Shown one piece after another: positions 20,171 to 28,956 of a DNA stretch of 64,000 nt. Source of the DNA: Frankiales bacterium (GTDB lineage Bacteria > Actinomycetota > Actinomycetes > Mycobacteriales > Jatrophihabitantaceae). The number at the start of each line of letters is the position of its first letter. The stretch's first letter is position 1. The stretch lies in contig JAOPUZ010000021.1 in assembly GCA_025966315.1 (NCBI GenBank), positions 92,966 to 156,965 on the forward strand, written 5' to 3'. The position numbers were made by a program, and so were the translations under genes. Below the pieces are notes generated by a model. It ran no database searches. It was not told the DNA's origin and was given only the letters and a program-made list of their open reading frames with translations.

Positions 20171-20398
20171 GTCTGGCTTTGGAGCGCTACGCCTGGCCGA
20201 CGAATCCGCCTTCGCGTGGGTCGTGCACAACTCCCGCGGCGGCATCCTGGACTATGGCCGCCTACTACATACCGTCACCTTGGCGCGACGCGCAGCGAAG
20301 ACCCATTCGCAACCGCGCGCACTCAACGGCCGCGTCCAGTCAAAGCGACCTGGCCCCAGCGTCGTCGGGCAACGGTCGTCGGGCAGCGGTCGCTGGGC

Positions 20399-21577
20399 CT
20401 ACCGCTGACTCGATTGCCGGTTCGTCCTGTGGATGGCTTCGAGCGTTCCCACCGCCAAGCCCATTGCGAACATCGACGAGCCGCCGTAGGACACGAATGG
20501 CAAGGGCAGGCCGGTTACCGGGGTCAAGCCCAGGTTCATGCCGATGTTCTGGAACGCCTGGAAGCCGATCCAGCACACGACACCGGCGGCGACGTACCTG
20601 GACGTTTCCGTCGCAGCCAGCGCGATCCGCGTCCCGCGCCACAGGACGACCCCGAACAGCGCGATCACAGCGGCCGAGCCCGCGAACCCCAGCTCTTCGC
20701 CCGCGACCGAGAACACAAAGTCGGTCTGCTGCTCAGGCACGAACGCGCCCGAAGTCTGCGCGCCGTGAAAGAGCCCTTGCCCCAACAGCCCCCCGTGCGA
20801 GATGGCGATGTCGGCCTGGGTGATGTTGTACGCCACACCCTGGGGATCCTGGCCGGGATGGGTGAAGGCCGCGAACCGGGCCAGCTGGTATTCGGCCAGC
20901 AATCCAGCGTGAATCGCCAGCACCGCCCCGACCACGCCGACCGCGATCATGGCGACGATCCAGCGGGTTTGCACGCCCGCGCTCAGAAACACCCCGAACG
21001 TTGCCGCCACCAGCACCATCGCCGAACCGAGATCGGGCTGCAGCATGATCAAACCGAGCGGGACGATGGCCAGCACCAGCGCGCCCAGCAGTTCCCTCGG
21101 ACGAGGTGGCATCCCCGCCGCTCGTCGCTCCGCCCGCTGGCCGAACAACACGGCCAAGGCCAGAATCAGACCGAGCTTGGCAAACTCTGCCGGCTGAATT
21201 TCGAAACCGGCGGGCAGCACGATCCAAGCGTGGGCCCCGTTAATGGTGGAACCGAAGACGAAAACCGCAAGCAGACCAAGGATGCTGGCCAGGTACAGGG
21301 CCGGCCCGAGCAGTCGGAGCAGCCGCGAGTCGACCCGCGAGGCCAGCACCAGCAACACCGCACCGAGCGCGGTGTTCAACACCTGCTTGGCGAGGTAGGT
21401 CTGAGGGTTGGCGCCCTCGTCCAGCAACCGGGTCCGGGTGGCCGACCAGACCAGCAACGCCCCGATGACGCAGAGCAGGAACACCGCAACCAGCAGCACC
21501 CGGTCGTACGATCGCAGCCGGCCGCTCGACCGAGACGGTCCAGTGGTGGGGCGATACGGCCGTAGGACGGCGGTCAT
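20399..21577 (-). CDS. rodA: SEDS peptidoglycan glycosyltransferase RodA
   Basis: RodA polymerises lipid II into glycan strands during lateral wall growth, together with its class B PBP. The 392-residue protein has about ten membrane segments. SEDS motifs are visible: QPAEFAKLGLILALA, MLQPDLGSAMVLV and PEQQTDFVFSVAGEELGF, which carries the conserved Asp-Phe. The ATG overlaps the mrdA stop (ATGA), as expected for tight RodA-PBP2 co-expression. It is the last gene of the mreB-mreC-mreD-mrdA-rodA operon. Confidence 0.96.
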   Translation of the reverse strand: MTAVLRPYRPTTGPSRSSGRLRSYDRVLLVAVFLLCVIGALLVWSATRTRLLDEGANPQTYLAKQVLNTALGAVLLVLASRVDSRLLRLLGPALYLASILGLLAVFVFGSTINGAHAWIVLPAGFEIQPAEFAKLGLILALAVLFGQRAERRAAGMPPRPRELLGALVLAIVPLGLIMLQPDLGSAMVLVAATFGVFLSAGVQTRWIVAMIAVGVVGAVLAIHAGLLAEYQLARFAAFTHPGQDPQGVAYNITQADIAISHGGLLGQGLFHGAQTSGAFVPEQQTDFVFSVAGEELGFAGSAAVIALFGVVLWRGTRIALAATETSRYVAAGVVCWIGFQAFQNIGMNLGLTPVTGLPLPFVSYGGSSMFAMGLAVGTLEAIHRTNRQSSQR

Positions 21578-23940
21578 CGCCGCCGTCCCATCGAGGTACC
21601 CGCGGTCGGAACCGCATCCGGCAGCCCGCTGGGTGCCGAGGTTACGGATCGGCTGGCGGTGGCCGAGTGGCTTGCGTTCGCGGACTGGCCGGTGTTCGCG
21701 GACGGGCTGGCGTTCGCGGACTGGCTGGCCGTGGCCGCCGGCGGCGCGCCCGGCGACGACGAGGGAGCCGCCGAGGCGGCCGTCGTGGTACGTACCGTGG
21801 GCGCGATCTTGGGCAGCACCGTCGCGGGGTGGCCGCCAGGTGAAATGGCCGGGGCGGATGCGCCGAGCAACCCTTCGAACACCTTCCGGGCGATCGGGGC
21901 AGCCGCACTCGCGCCGGTGCCCGCCTGCTCGACCATGCTCACCACCACATACTTGGCGTTACTGACCGGCTGCCCCGGCTGCACCGGCCCCCAGGACGCA
22001 AACCATGACGTGTCCTGCTTGCCGTACACCTCCGCGGTGCCGGTCTTGCCACCGATGAGGGTCTTGATCGGCGAACCGTCGAAGGCCAGCGCGCCGGACA
22101 CCGCATGCGAATCGTCGAAATGCAGCGAATCACCGAAGAAATCAAGCACCTGCTTGCTCACCGGCACCTTGCGGACCACCTTCGGGGTGATCGTCTTGGT
22201 GACCTTGCCGTTCTGGTTCACTTCGGCCCAACCCAGCGTCGGGGCGTACAGCGTGCCGCCGTTGACCATGGCCGAGTACGCGGTGGCCAACTGCAGCGGC
22301 GACAGCGTGGTGTCGCCCTGCCCGATGGCGAGGTCGGCGTTGTCGCCGGCCCGGTACCGCCACCCGTCCGTGCAATTCTCCGACGCGAGCAGCGTCAGAT
22401 ACGCGCGGTTGGTGGGATTGGTGACCTCGGGATAGCCCCGTTTGGCGTCCGCGCAGTACTGCGTCTTGTTGGCGTCCCACCGCGCCTGCCGGGTGGCGCG
22501 GCCGGCGATAGTCCCGCTGGCCTGCTCGTCGGCCGGCAGGTCCACGCCCGGCGCGGACGAGAAGCCGAACGCGCGCGCCATTGCCTGCTCCTGCTCCAGC
22601 GGCTTCTGCTTCTTGTCGACCCGAGCCTGATCGGCGTAATACTCCGCCACCGCCGGGGCGTAGAAGAAGGTGTCGCACGAAACCTGCAGCGCGAACTTGG
22701 GCGTGATGGCCCCGCCGAAGGACTCGCCGTCGTAGTTGGTCTTGACCCGGCCGTCGACGGTCAGCGATCCGGGACAGGGGTACTGGCCGTCCAAGCTCAT
22801 GGCCCCGGACATCACGTCGTCGGACAGGCTGACCAGCTTGAAGGTCGACCCCGGCGCGTATTGCCCGGCGATCGCCCGGCTCACCAGCGGATCGTTGGCT
22901 GCCGGCGCGGTGAGCTTGGCGTAGTCGGCGTTCGAGATTCCCCCGACGAACAAAGCCGGATCGTAAGTTGGATAGCTGGCCGCGGCAATGATCCGGCCGG
23001 TGTGCGGATCCATCACGACCACCGCACCCGACGGCGCCGCATTGCCGGCTTTGCGTGATGTCGCGATCTGATCGGACAGTGACTTCTCGGCCAGCTGTTG
23101 CACCTTCGAATCGATGCTGGTGACCAGGGTGTCCCCCGGCTTGGCGGCGACGCTCGGCCCCGTACCGACCGCCTCGCCGGTGGGGGCCAGATCGACGTAC
23201 TGAGTGCCGTCGACCCCGCGCAGCACCTGGTCGTAGGACTCTTCCAGGCCGCTGCGGCCGATGGTGTCGGCATCGACCAACGCCTTGTCCGTCTTCTTGT
23301 CCGCCTCGCTGACCGCCCCGGCGTAGCCGAGTAGGTGCGCGGCGGACGAACCACCCGGGTAGGACAGCTCAGATTGGGTTTGGACGGCCACACCTGGGTA
23401 ATCCTCGGCGTGCTCGGATACCGCCAGGATCACCGACGCACTGATCCCGGTGGCGACCGGCACCGGTTCGTAGGGCTCACCCGTCCAGCACGGCGCGGGC
23501 ACGGTGCTTCCGCAGGGCGTGATCTCCCGTCGCAGGTCGGCCGCCGGCGTGCCGATCAGGCCGGCCAGCCGGTCCAGTACTGCGATGCCTTTGTCGTCGA
23601 GCGCGTCCAGGGCCGACCGGTTGACCGTCAATACCTGGACCGCGGCGTTGCCGACCAGAACCCTTCCGCGGGAATCCACGATGTCACCGCGCGGCGCCGG
23701 CACGGTGATTGCGCCGAGGTGAGTGAGACCGGCCGACTGAATCGGCTTGTTCGGATCAATCAACTGGACGTAGGCCAGCCGGGCCAGCAAGGTCAGCAGC
23801 AGCGAGGCAAGCAGCACGGTCAGGACGAAGACCCGTGAGCGGTGGGATGCCGGGCCGTAGTACGTCGATCGCCGCGGCCGTGGGCGTGCGCCGCGAGGCA
23901 GCCGGCCCGGTTGGTAGCTGGCGCCATTACCGGAGCGCAC
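21574..23940 (-). CDS. mrdA: Penicillin-binding protein 2 (class B transpeptidase)
   Basis: This transpeptidase crosslinks peptidoglycan and partners RodA. The GTG at 23940 is chosen because AAAGGAGG stands 4-5 bp before it; an upstream in-frame start at 23985 lacks this. The protein has 788 residues: one membrane segment near residues 37-60, a PBP dimerisation region, and the transpeptidase domain with STFK near 365, the SxD motif in SCDTFFYAP, and GGKTGTAEV near 632. The last 85 residues are a Ser/Ala/Thr tail with a repeated SANAS-like unit, an unusual appendix outside the cell. The gene overlaps mreD by 14 bp and rodA by 4 bp. Confidence 0.96.
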   Translation of the reverse strand: MRSGNGASYQPGRLPRGARPRPRRSTYYGPASHRSRVFVLTVLLASLLLTLLARLAYVQLIDPNKPIQSAGLTHLGAITVPAPRGDIVDSRGRVLVGNAAVQVLTVNRSALDALDDKGIAVLDRLAGLIGTPAADLRREITPCGSTVPAPCWTGEPYEPVPVATGISASVILAVSEHAEDYPGVAVQTQSELSYPGGSSAAHLLGYAGAVSEADKKTDKALVDADTIGRSGLEESYDQVLRGVDGTQYVDLAPTGEAVGTGPSVAAKPGDTLVTSIDSKVQQLAEKSLSDQIATSRKAGNAAPSGAVVVMDPHTGRIIAAASYPTYDPALFVGGISNADYAKLTAPAANDPLVSRAIAGQYAPGSTFKLVSLSDDVMSGAMSLDGQYPCPGSLTVDGRVKTNYDGESFGGAITPKFALQVSCDTFFYAPAVAEYYADQARVDKKQKPLEQEQAMARAFGFSSAPGVDLPADEQASGTIAGRATRQARWDANKTQYCADAKRGYPEVTNPTNRAYLTLLASENCTDGWRYRAGDNADLAIGQGDTTLSPLQLATAYSAMVNGGTLYAPTLGWAEVNQNGKVTKTITPKVVRKVPVSKQVLDFFGDSLHFDDSHAVSGALAFDGSPIKTLIGGKTGTAEVYGKQDTSWFASWGPVQPGQPVSNAKYVVVSMVEQAGTGASAAAPIARKVFEGLLGASAPAISPGGHPATVLPKIAPTVRTTTAASAAPSSSPGAPPAATASQSANASPSANTGQSANASHSATASRSVTSAPSGLPDAVPTAGTSMGRRR

Positions 23941-24523
23941 CGGACCTCCTTTGCCCGTCGACCGAAGCGCTCCGAATGAACACATCGGCGGGACGGCCCA
24001 ATAACACCGCGTCAGCCCGGGGCGGCCGGATCGAATAGGCCCTCAACAACTTGCGGATCAACGGAACCAAGAGCAGACCCAGCAATGCATCGGTGAGGGC
24101 GATGGGCACGGTCCAGGCAACGGCCGACGTCACGCTCGGCACCGGATAGCCCAGGACCGCAAGGATGAGCGTGACCGACAGCGAACTACCCGCGGCCAGT
24201 ACCGCGGCCAGACCCGCGACCGCGCGGGTCCCGTACCGGCGTCCGACGGCCAGGCCGCCGACTCGGCCGGCGAGCAGGCCCGCACCCAGCCAGCACAGCG
24301 CTTGCACACCGGCCGGATGCGCACTGCCGAGATCGGCCACCAGGCCGACCGCGAACCCGAAGCCCACCCCGACTCCCGGGCCCGCGTAAATGGCCACGAT
24401 CACGACCAGCAGGGCCGGCAGGGACACCGGCACCGGAAAGGTCAACGGGGAGATCAGGGTGGCCTGGACGAGCAGCACGGTGAGCACCCCGGCCAGCGCC
24501 AACGCTATCCGCGAGAACGTCAT
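23927..24523 (-). CDS. mreD: Rod shape-determining protein MreD
   Basis: MreD is the integral membrane component of the elongasome. The 198-residue protein has five or six hydrophobic segments and an N-terminus (ALAGVLTVLLVQATLISPL) typical of the family, with FGFAVGLVADLGS following. The start ATG overlaps the mreC stop by 4 bp, and its 3' end runs 14 bp into mrdA. The C-terminal 35 residues are cytoplasmic and basic. Confidence 0.92.
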   Translation of the reverse strand: MTFSRIALALAGVLTVLLVQATLISPLTFPVPVSLPALLVVIVAIYAGPGVGVGFGFAVGLVADLGSAHPAGVQALCWLGAGLLAGRVGGLAVGRRYGTRAVAGLAAVLAAGSSLSVTLILAVLGYPVPSVTSAVAWTVPIALTDALLGLLLVPLIRKLLRAYSIRPPRADAVLLGRPADVFIRSASVDGQRRSGALR

Positions 24524-25386
24524 CCGGCTCCCAACGTCCCGCCCACCGACGTCAACGGGGCCCGAGCGGTTGTGCGGGGCTGCTGGAGCACCACGCCGAT
24601 CAGGTTCAATCCGGTCTGCGCCGCGGCCGGCCGCACCGAGACGGTCACGGATCCGCCGGCCGTCGTGGTCACCGAGGTCACGGTGCCGACCGCGATTCCG
24701 GCCACATACGTGCTCTGACCGACCGGGCCGGTGACCAGCTGGTCGCCCTTTCGGACGTCGAGTTGGTTGTCCAGCGGCGTGGCCAGCATCCCGGTGACGC
24801 CGGTGCCCTTGGCCAGCAACAACTCACCGGAGCGGGTATCCCGTACCCCGACCGCGCTGTTCTTGTCCGCGACCAGCAGTACCACCGAGGTCGTCGGATA
24901 GACCCGTAACACCCGGCCGATCAGCGCGGCCCCGTCCGTGACGGTCTGCCCAGCCGTGATGTGTTCACGGCTGCCGACGTCGACGGTGACCGTCCACTGG
25001 AAGCCGGCGCCCGGACCAGTCGCCACCACCCGGGTGGGCATCGTCTGCCAGCCGGCCGAATCGGCCTGCAGCTGCAGGCCCTTAAGCTGCTGGGCCGTGC
25101 TGGCGTCGGCGGCCTGATCGGTGAGCTGGGCCCGCAGCCGGGCGTTGTCCTGCTGCAGCCGCGCCAGCTCGGTGCGATCGCGTCCGACATCCGGAATGCC
25201 CTGAACGAATCGGCGGGCCGGCCCGACGATGGCGTCGGTACCTCGATAGAGCGACCCCAGTGCGCCGGTGGTGCCGCCGCGGGCGCCCGAAAAGGCACCG
25301 CCGGTGAAGTCGAGCGTGATGAACAGCAGCGCCAGCACGGACAGCGCCGCCGCGGCAATCTGCTGGCGACGGGTGAGGCTACGCAT
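24520..25386 (-). CDS. mreC: Rod shape-determining protein MreC
   Basis: MreC is a bitopic membrane protein that links MreB to the PBP2-RodA pair. The 288-residue protein has a basic N-terminus, a membrane helix at about residues 11-28, a coiled coil near 65-105 (GRDRTELARLQQDNARLRAQ), and a beta-rich C-terminal domain with VGRVLRVYPTTSVVLL-like repeats. It starts 17 bp after mreB and overlaps mreD by 4 bp. The length and order of parts are normal for the family. Confidence 0.95.
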   Translation of the reverse strand: MRSLTRRQQIAAAALSVLALLFITLDFTGGAFSGARGGTTGALGSLYRGTDAIVGPARRFVQGIPDVGRDRTELARLQQDNARLRAQLTDQAADASTAQQLKGLQLQADSAGWQTMPTRVVATGPGAGFQWTVTVDVGSREHITAGQTVTDGAALIGRVLRVYPTTSVVLLVADKNSAVGVRDTRSGELLLAKGTGVTGMLATPLDNQLDVRKGDQLVTGPVGQSTYVAGIAVGTVTSVTTTAGGSVTVSVRPAAAQTGLNLIGVVLQQPRTTARAPLTSVGGTLGAG

Positions 25387-25403
25387 GTGGTCGAGGTGGC
25401 CGG

Positions 25404-26453
25404 CTAGCGCCGGTGCCCGTCGACGACGACCTTGTGCAGCGAGTCGAATTGCTCGACCACGGTGGCCGTGCCCAGCACGACGGAGTCGAGTGGACGATCA
25501 GCGACCAGCACCGGGATGCCGAGATCATGATGCAACCGGGCATCGAGGCCGCGCAGCAGCGCGCCGCCGCCGGTGAGCACAATCCCGCGTGACACCAGGT
25601 CCCCGGACAGCTCCGGTGGGCAGCGGTCGAGGGTGGCCCGAGCGGCGGCCACGATCCGATTGATCGGCTGGGTCATGGCGCGCCGCAATTCGTCCGCGGA
25701 AACGACGACGTTGCGCGGCAAACCGGAGGCAAGGTCCCGGCCACGGATCTCTGCGCGAACCGGACCGGAAATCGGGAACGCGGACCCGATGGAAATTTTC
25801 AGTTCCTCGGCCGTTCGCTCACCGATCAGCATCGAGAACTCGGCGCGAATGTGATCGACGATGGCCCGATCGAGAGCGTCGCCGGCCACCCGCAGGCTCG
25901 TGCTGGCGACAATGCCGGCCAGCGCGATGATCGCCACTTCGGTGGTGCCGCCGCCGATGTCGATGATCATCGAGCCGGACGCCTGACTGACCGGCAACCC
26001 GGCCCCGATCGCCGCGGCCATCGGTTCGGAGATGATGTGCACCCGCCGGGCGCCGGCTGCGTACGCCGACTCGCTGACCGCCCGCTGCTCGACGGAGGTG
26101 ATGCCGCTGGGGACGCAAATGACCACCCGCGGCCCGGCGAAGGTACGCCGACCGGTGACCTTGCGGACGAAGTAGCGCAGCATCTCGGCGGTGATGTCGT
26201 AGTCGGCGATTACCCCGTCTTGTAAAGGGCGAACCGCCTTGATGTGACCCGGGGTACGGCCGATCATCTGCTTGGCCTCGGTGCCGACCGCCACCACCGC
26301 ACGGGTGGTCGTATCGATGGCGACGACGGACGGTTCGTTCAGCATGATGCCGCGGCCGCGCGCGTACACCAGGGTGTTGGCCGTGCCGAGGTCGACCGCC
26401 AGGTCACCGCCGAGAAAGTCGCCACCCAGCAGCGACATCGGGGTGAAGGCCAT
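25404..26453 (-). CDS. mreB: Actin-like shape protein MreB
   Basis: MreB forms membrane-bound filaments that guide lateral wall synthesis. The nucleotide motifs are clear: DLGTANTLVY (phosphate 1), IIDIGGGTTEVAI (phosphate 2) and IVLTGGGALLRGLD (adenosine). The ATG at 26453 gives 349 residues. A GTG at 26480 and an ATG at 26438 are also in frame, and none has a strong ribosome-binding site. It heads the mreBCD-mrdA-rodA operon. An intact mre operon in an actinobacterium suggests a rod-shaped or sporulating mycelial relative, since many coccoid and polar-growing lineages have lost it. Confidence 0.97.
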   Translation of the reverse strand: MAFTPMSLLGGDFLGGDLAVDLGTANTLVYARGRGIMLNEPSVVAIDTTTRAVVAVGTEAKQMIGRTPGHIKAVRPLQDGVIADYDITAEMLRYFVRKVTGRRTFAGPRVVICVPSGITSVEQRAVSESAYAAGARRVHIISEPMAAAIGAGLPVSQASGSMIIDIGGGTTEVAIIALAGIVASTSLRVAGDALDRAIVDHIRAEFSMLIGERTAEELKISIGSAFPISGPVRAEIRGRDLASGLPRNVVVSADELRRAMTQPINRIVAAARATLDRCPPELSGDLVSRGIVLTGGGALLRGLDARLHHDLGIPVLVADRPLDSVVLGTATVVEQFDSLHKVVVDGHRR

Positions 26454-26547
26454 GGCGTACTCGCAACCTCGTCTGCGCACCGGCTGGGACGCGTGTTACT
26501 GGTGTGAACGGACGAGTCGATGGTATGGCGCGGACACAACGTTTCTT

Positions 26548-26562
26548 CGGCGCGACGCGCCG
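26548..26562. terminator. Short GC hairpin between ndk and mreB
   Basis: CGGCGC and GCGCCG arms flank a GAC loop. It lies in the 194-bp gap between the ndk stop and the mreB start. There is no T tract. It may end the ndk transcript or form part of the mreB leader. Confidence 0.35.
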
Positions 26563-26647
26563 CGAGAATGCCCCTATGTTTTCTGTGTATCCGGCGTAAG
26601 CGGACCGATCAGGGCGCGATCTTCCGAGTTCGGAGAGCAGGCGACGA

Positions 26648-27130
26648 TCAGTCGTCGGCGCCGGCGAACCAGAGACCGATCTCGCGGTCGGCCGATTCGA
26701 CCGAGTCCGAACCATGGACCAGATTCTGCTGGACGGCCAAGCCCCAATCCCGACCGAAATCGCCGCGGATGGTGCCGGGCAACGCCTTGGTCGGATCGGT
26801 CGCCCCAGCCAGCGCCCGGAAACCTTCGATGACGCGATGACCCTCGGCGACCACGGCGACCACCGGCCCGGACAGCATGAAGTCCACCAATGGCTGGTAA
26901 AACGGCTTACCGACGTGCTCGGCGTAATGCTCGGCCAGTAGGTCTGCGGTGGCGCTGCGGTGGCGCAGGGCCACCACGCGGTAGCCCTTTCGCTCGATGC
27001 GGGCGAGGATTTCGCCGATCAGGTTGCGCGCGACACCGTCAGGCTTCACCAGGATCAACGTGCGTTCTACGACCTCACTGGCAGTGGAGTCGGTGGAATT
27101 GGCAGTATTTGCAGGCTGGGATGCGGTCAC
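26648..27130 (-). CDS. ndk: Nucleoside diphosphate kinase
   Basis: Ndk transfers the gamma-phosphate of ATP to nucleoside diphosphates through a phosphohistidine. The catalytic histidine is H139 in NLVHGSDS. The core ERTLILVKPDGVARN begins near residue 22. The GTG at 27130 gives 160 residues, about 20 more than most bacterial Ndk proteins. The extra N-terminus is Thr/Ser/Ala-rich. There is no ATG or GTG closer to the core, and TACGCT stands 7 bp before the GTG, which supports this start as leaderless. It lies between DUF4233 and mreB, as in related genomes. Confidence 0.97.
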   Translation of the reverse strand: MTASQPANTANSTDSTASEVVERTLILVKPDGVARNLIGEILARIERKGYRVVALRHRSATADLLAEHYAEHVGKPFYQPLVDFMLSGPVVAVVAEGHRVIEGFRALAGATDPTKALPGTIRGDFGRDWGLAVQQNLVHGSDSVESADREIGLWFAGADD

Positions 27131-27137
27131 GTCGCTC

Positions 27138-27143
27138 AGCGTA
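27138..27143 (-). promoter_or_regulatory. -10-like element of ndk
   Basis: On the minus strand TACGCT is followed by 7 bp and the GTG of ndk. It sits just downstream of the 27145-27165 hairpin. No clear -35 is seen, because that position is occupied by the hairpin. Confidence 0.4.
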
Positions 27144-27144
27144 T

Positions 27145-27165
27145 CGGGCGGGTTCGACCCGCCCG
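27145..27165 (-). terminator. Nine-bp GC hairpin after DUF4233
   Basis: A perfect palindrome has arms CGGGCGGGT and ACCCGCCCG around a TCG loop. It begins 3 bp after the DUF4233 stop on the minus strand. No T tract follows. It is a likely terminator or attenuator of the valS-folC-DUF4233 transcript, placed just before the ndk start. Confidence 0.6.
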
Positions 27166-27167
27166 TC

Positions 27168-27581
27168 TCACGACACCAACATCCGCCAATCGGTCGGCGT
27201 ACCCACCAATTGCGTACGCAGTCGCAATAGATAAATCCACAGGCCCAGGAAGATCACTACGACCACCGCGATGATCGGCACCAGCGCGATGGTGAACGCG
27301 AGCACGACCTGCAGTACCGAGCCGAGCCCGATCCCCCAGCGCCGTTTCAGCAGGAATCCAGTGACCACCAGCAGCACCGCCAGCCCCACCAGCACCCAGG
27401 TCTTGGTCGCCGACAAACCTTCGCTGGTCTGGGCGATGGTGCGCGGAATGAGCAGCACCACGAAAGCCTCCAGGCACAGGATCGCGGCGAGCGCACCGCG
27501 AGTGGCTCGGTTGGCCCGCACTCGGCGCTCGGCCAGCTCTTCCTCCGACGGCGGCTCGTCTTCGCGTTCGGGTTCGCTCAC
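27168..27581 (-). CDS. DUF4233 family membrane protein
   Basis: This 137-residue protein begins with a charged, Glu-rich segment (about residues 1-25). Four hydrophobic helices follow: LAAILCLEAFVVLLI, WVLVGLAVLLVVTGFLL, and a pair near residues 85-120. This matches DUF4233, a small actinobacterial membrane family of unknown function that nearly always lies between folC and ndk. It starts with GTG, 10 bp after the folC stop. I see no catalytic residues. Confidence 0.9.
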   Translation of the reverse strand: MSEPEREDEPPSEEELAERRVRANRATRGALAAILCLEAFVVLLIPRTIAQTSEGLSATKTWVLVGLAVLLVVTGFLLKRRWGIGLGSVLQVVLAFTIALVPIIAVVVVIFLGLWIYLLRLRTQLVGTPTDWRMLVS

Positions 27582-27591
27582 TGGTGCATCC

Positions 27592-28956
27592 TCAGCTGCT
27601 CCCGCGAGCCAGCAGGGTGCGGGCCTCGCCGGCCGTGACGACCGAGCCGGTGATCAGTACGCCGGCACCGGCCAGCACGCCGTCTGGGGTGTCCTCGGCC
27701 AACCGGATCGCCGTCTCGATCGCGTCGTCCAGCCGCGGCTCGACGCTGACCCGTTCCGGGCCGAAGATGCCCACCGCGATCGCGGCCAGCTCATCGGCCA
27801 CGAACGCCCGCGAGGACGAGTTCTGGGTCACGACGAGGTGGACGAGCACCGGCTCCAGGATCTCCAGGGCCTGGCGCGCGTCCTTGTCGGCCAGCATCGA
27901 CACCACGCCCACGAGCTGGCGGAAGTCGAAGCCCTCGTTCAGCGCCTCGATCGTTGCGCGCATGCCGGCCGGATTGTGACTGGCGTCGATCAGCACGGTC
28001 GGCGCGGATCGAACCGCTTCGAGCCGACCCGGGGCCGAGACGGCGGCGAACGAGCTGCGCACGATATCGAGATCGATCGGACCGGTGGCAGCACCGGACC
28101 CGAAGAAGGCCTCGACGGCAGCCAGCGCACAGGCCGCGTTCTGCGCTTGGTACGCACCGTGCAACGGCAAGAAGATCTCGTCGTAGACGCCACCGAGTCC
28201 TTGCAAGGTGACGACCTGCCCACCCACCGCCAGCCGTCGCTCCTGCACGCCGAATTCCATGCCCTCGCGCGCCACTGGGACCTGCAGCTCAACGGCCCGC
28301 TTGATCAGCTCGGCCGCAGCCTCGGTGGGTTGCGCGGCCAACACCGCCGACGAACCGGCGTGAATGATGCCGGCTTTTTCGATGGCGATCTTGGCCACGG
28401 TGTCGCCGAGGTACTGCACGTGGTCCAGGGCGATCGGCGTGACGACGGCGACCGGTGCCTGCAGCACGTTCGTAGCGTCCCAGGAGCCACCCATCCCGAC
28501 TTCCACCACGGCCACGTCGACCGGTGCGTCGGCGAAGATCACGAACGCCAGGGCGGTGATGGTCTCGAAAAAGGTCAGCGGGATATCCGAACGCTGATCG
28601 ACGAGGTCCAGATAGGGCAGCAATTCGTCGTAGGCGTCAGTGAAGGTGCGGTCCGGCACCGGCTCCCCGTCCAGCACGATGCGCTCGGTCATCGACACCA
28701 GATGCGGGCTGGTGTACCGGCCGGTCCGCAAGCCGAACCCGCGCAACAACTCATCGATCATCCGGGCCGTCGACGTCTTGCCGTTGGTGCCGGTGATGTG
28801 GATCGAGCGGTAGGAATGCTGGGGCTGGCCGAGCAGGTCGAGCACCGCCTCGATCCGTTCCCGTGACGGGCTGATCTTGGCCTCACCCCAGCGGCTCAAC
28901 AGGGCCTGCTCGACCTCGACCCGCCGGGCGAGCTCCAGCTTGCCGGCGCTGGTCAC
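27592..28956 (-). CDS. folC: Folylpolyglutamate / dihydrofolate synthase
   Basis: FolC adds glutamate to dihydropteroate and extends the polyglutamate tail of folates, using ATP. The 454-residue protein has the Mur-ligase P-loop [10 protein letters not shown] at residues 54-63, the central [11 protein letters not shown], and the C-terminal-domain motif DASHNPAG. The GTG start overlaps the valS stop (GTGA). Together with valS and DUF4233 it forms one transcription unit on the minus strand. Confidence 0.96.
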   Translation of the reverse strand: MTSAGKLELARRVEVEQALLSRWGEAKISPSRERIEAVLDLLGQPQHSYRSIHITGTNGKTSTARMIDELLRGFGLRTGRYTSPHLVSMTERIVLDGEPVPDRTFTDAYDELLPYLDLVDQRSDIPLTFFETITALAFVIFADAPVDVAVVEVGMGGSWDATNVLQAPVAVVTPIALDHVQYLGDTVAKIAIEKAGIIHAGSSAVLAAQPTEAAAELIKRAVELQVPVAREGMEFGVQERRLAVGGQVVTLQGLGGVYDEIFLPLHGAYQAQNAACALAAVEAFFGSGAATGPIDLDIVRSSFAAVSAPGRLEAVRSAPTVLIDASHNPAGMRATIEALNEGFDFRQLVGVVSMLADKDARQALEILEPVLVHLVVTQNSSSRAFVADELAAIAVGIFGPERVSVEPRLDDAIETAIRLAEDTPDGVLAGAGVLITGSVVTAGEARTLLARGSS

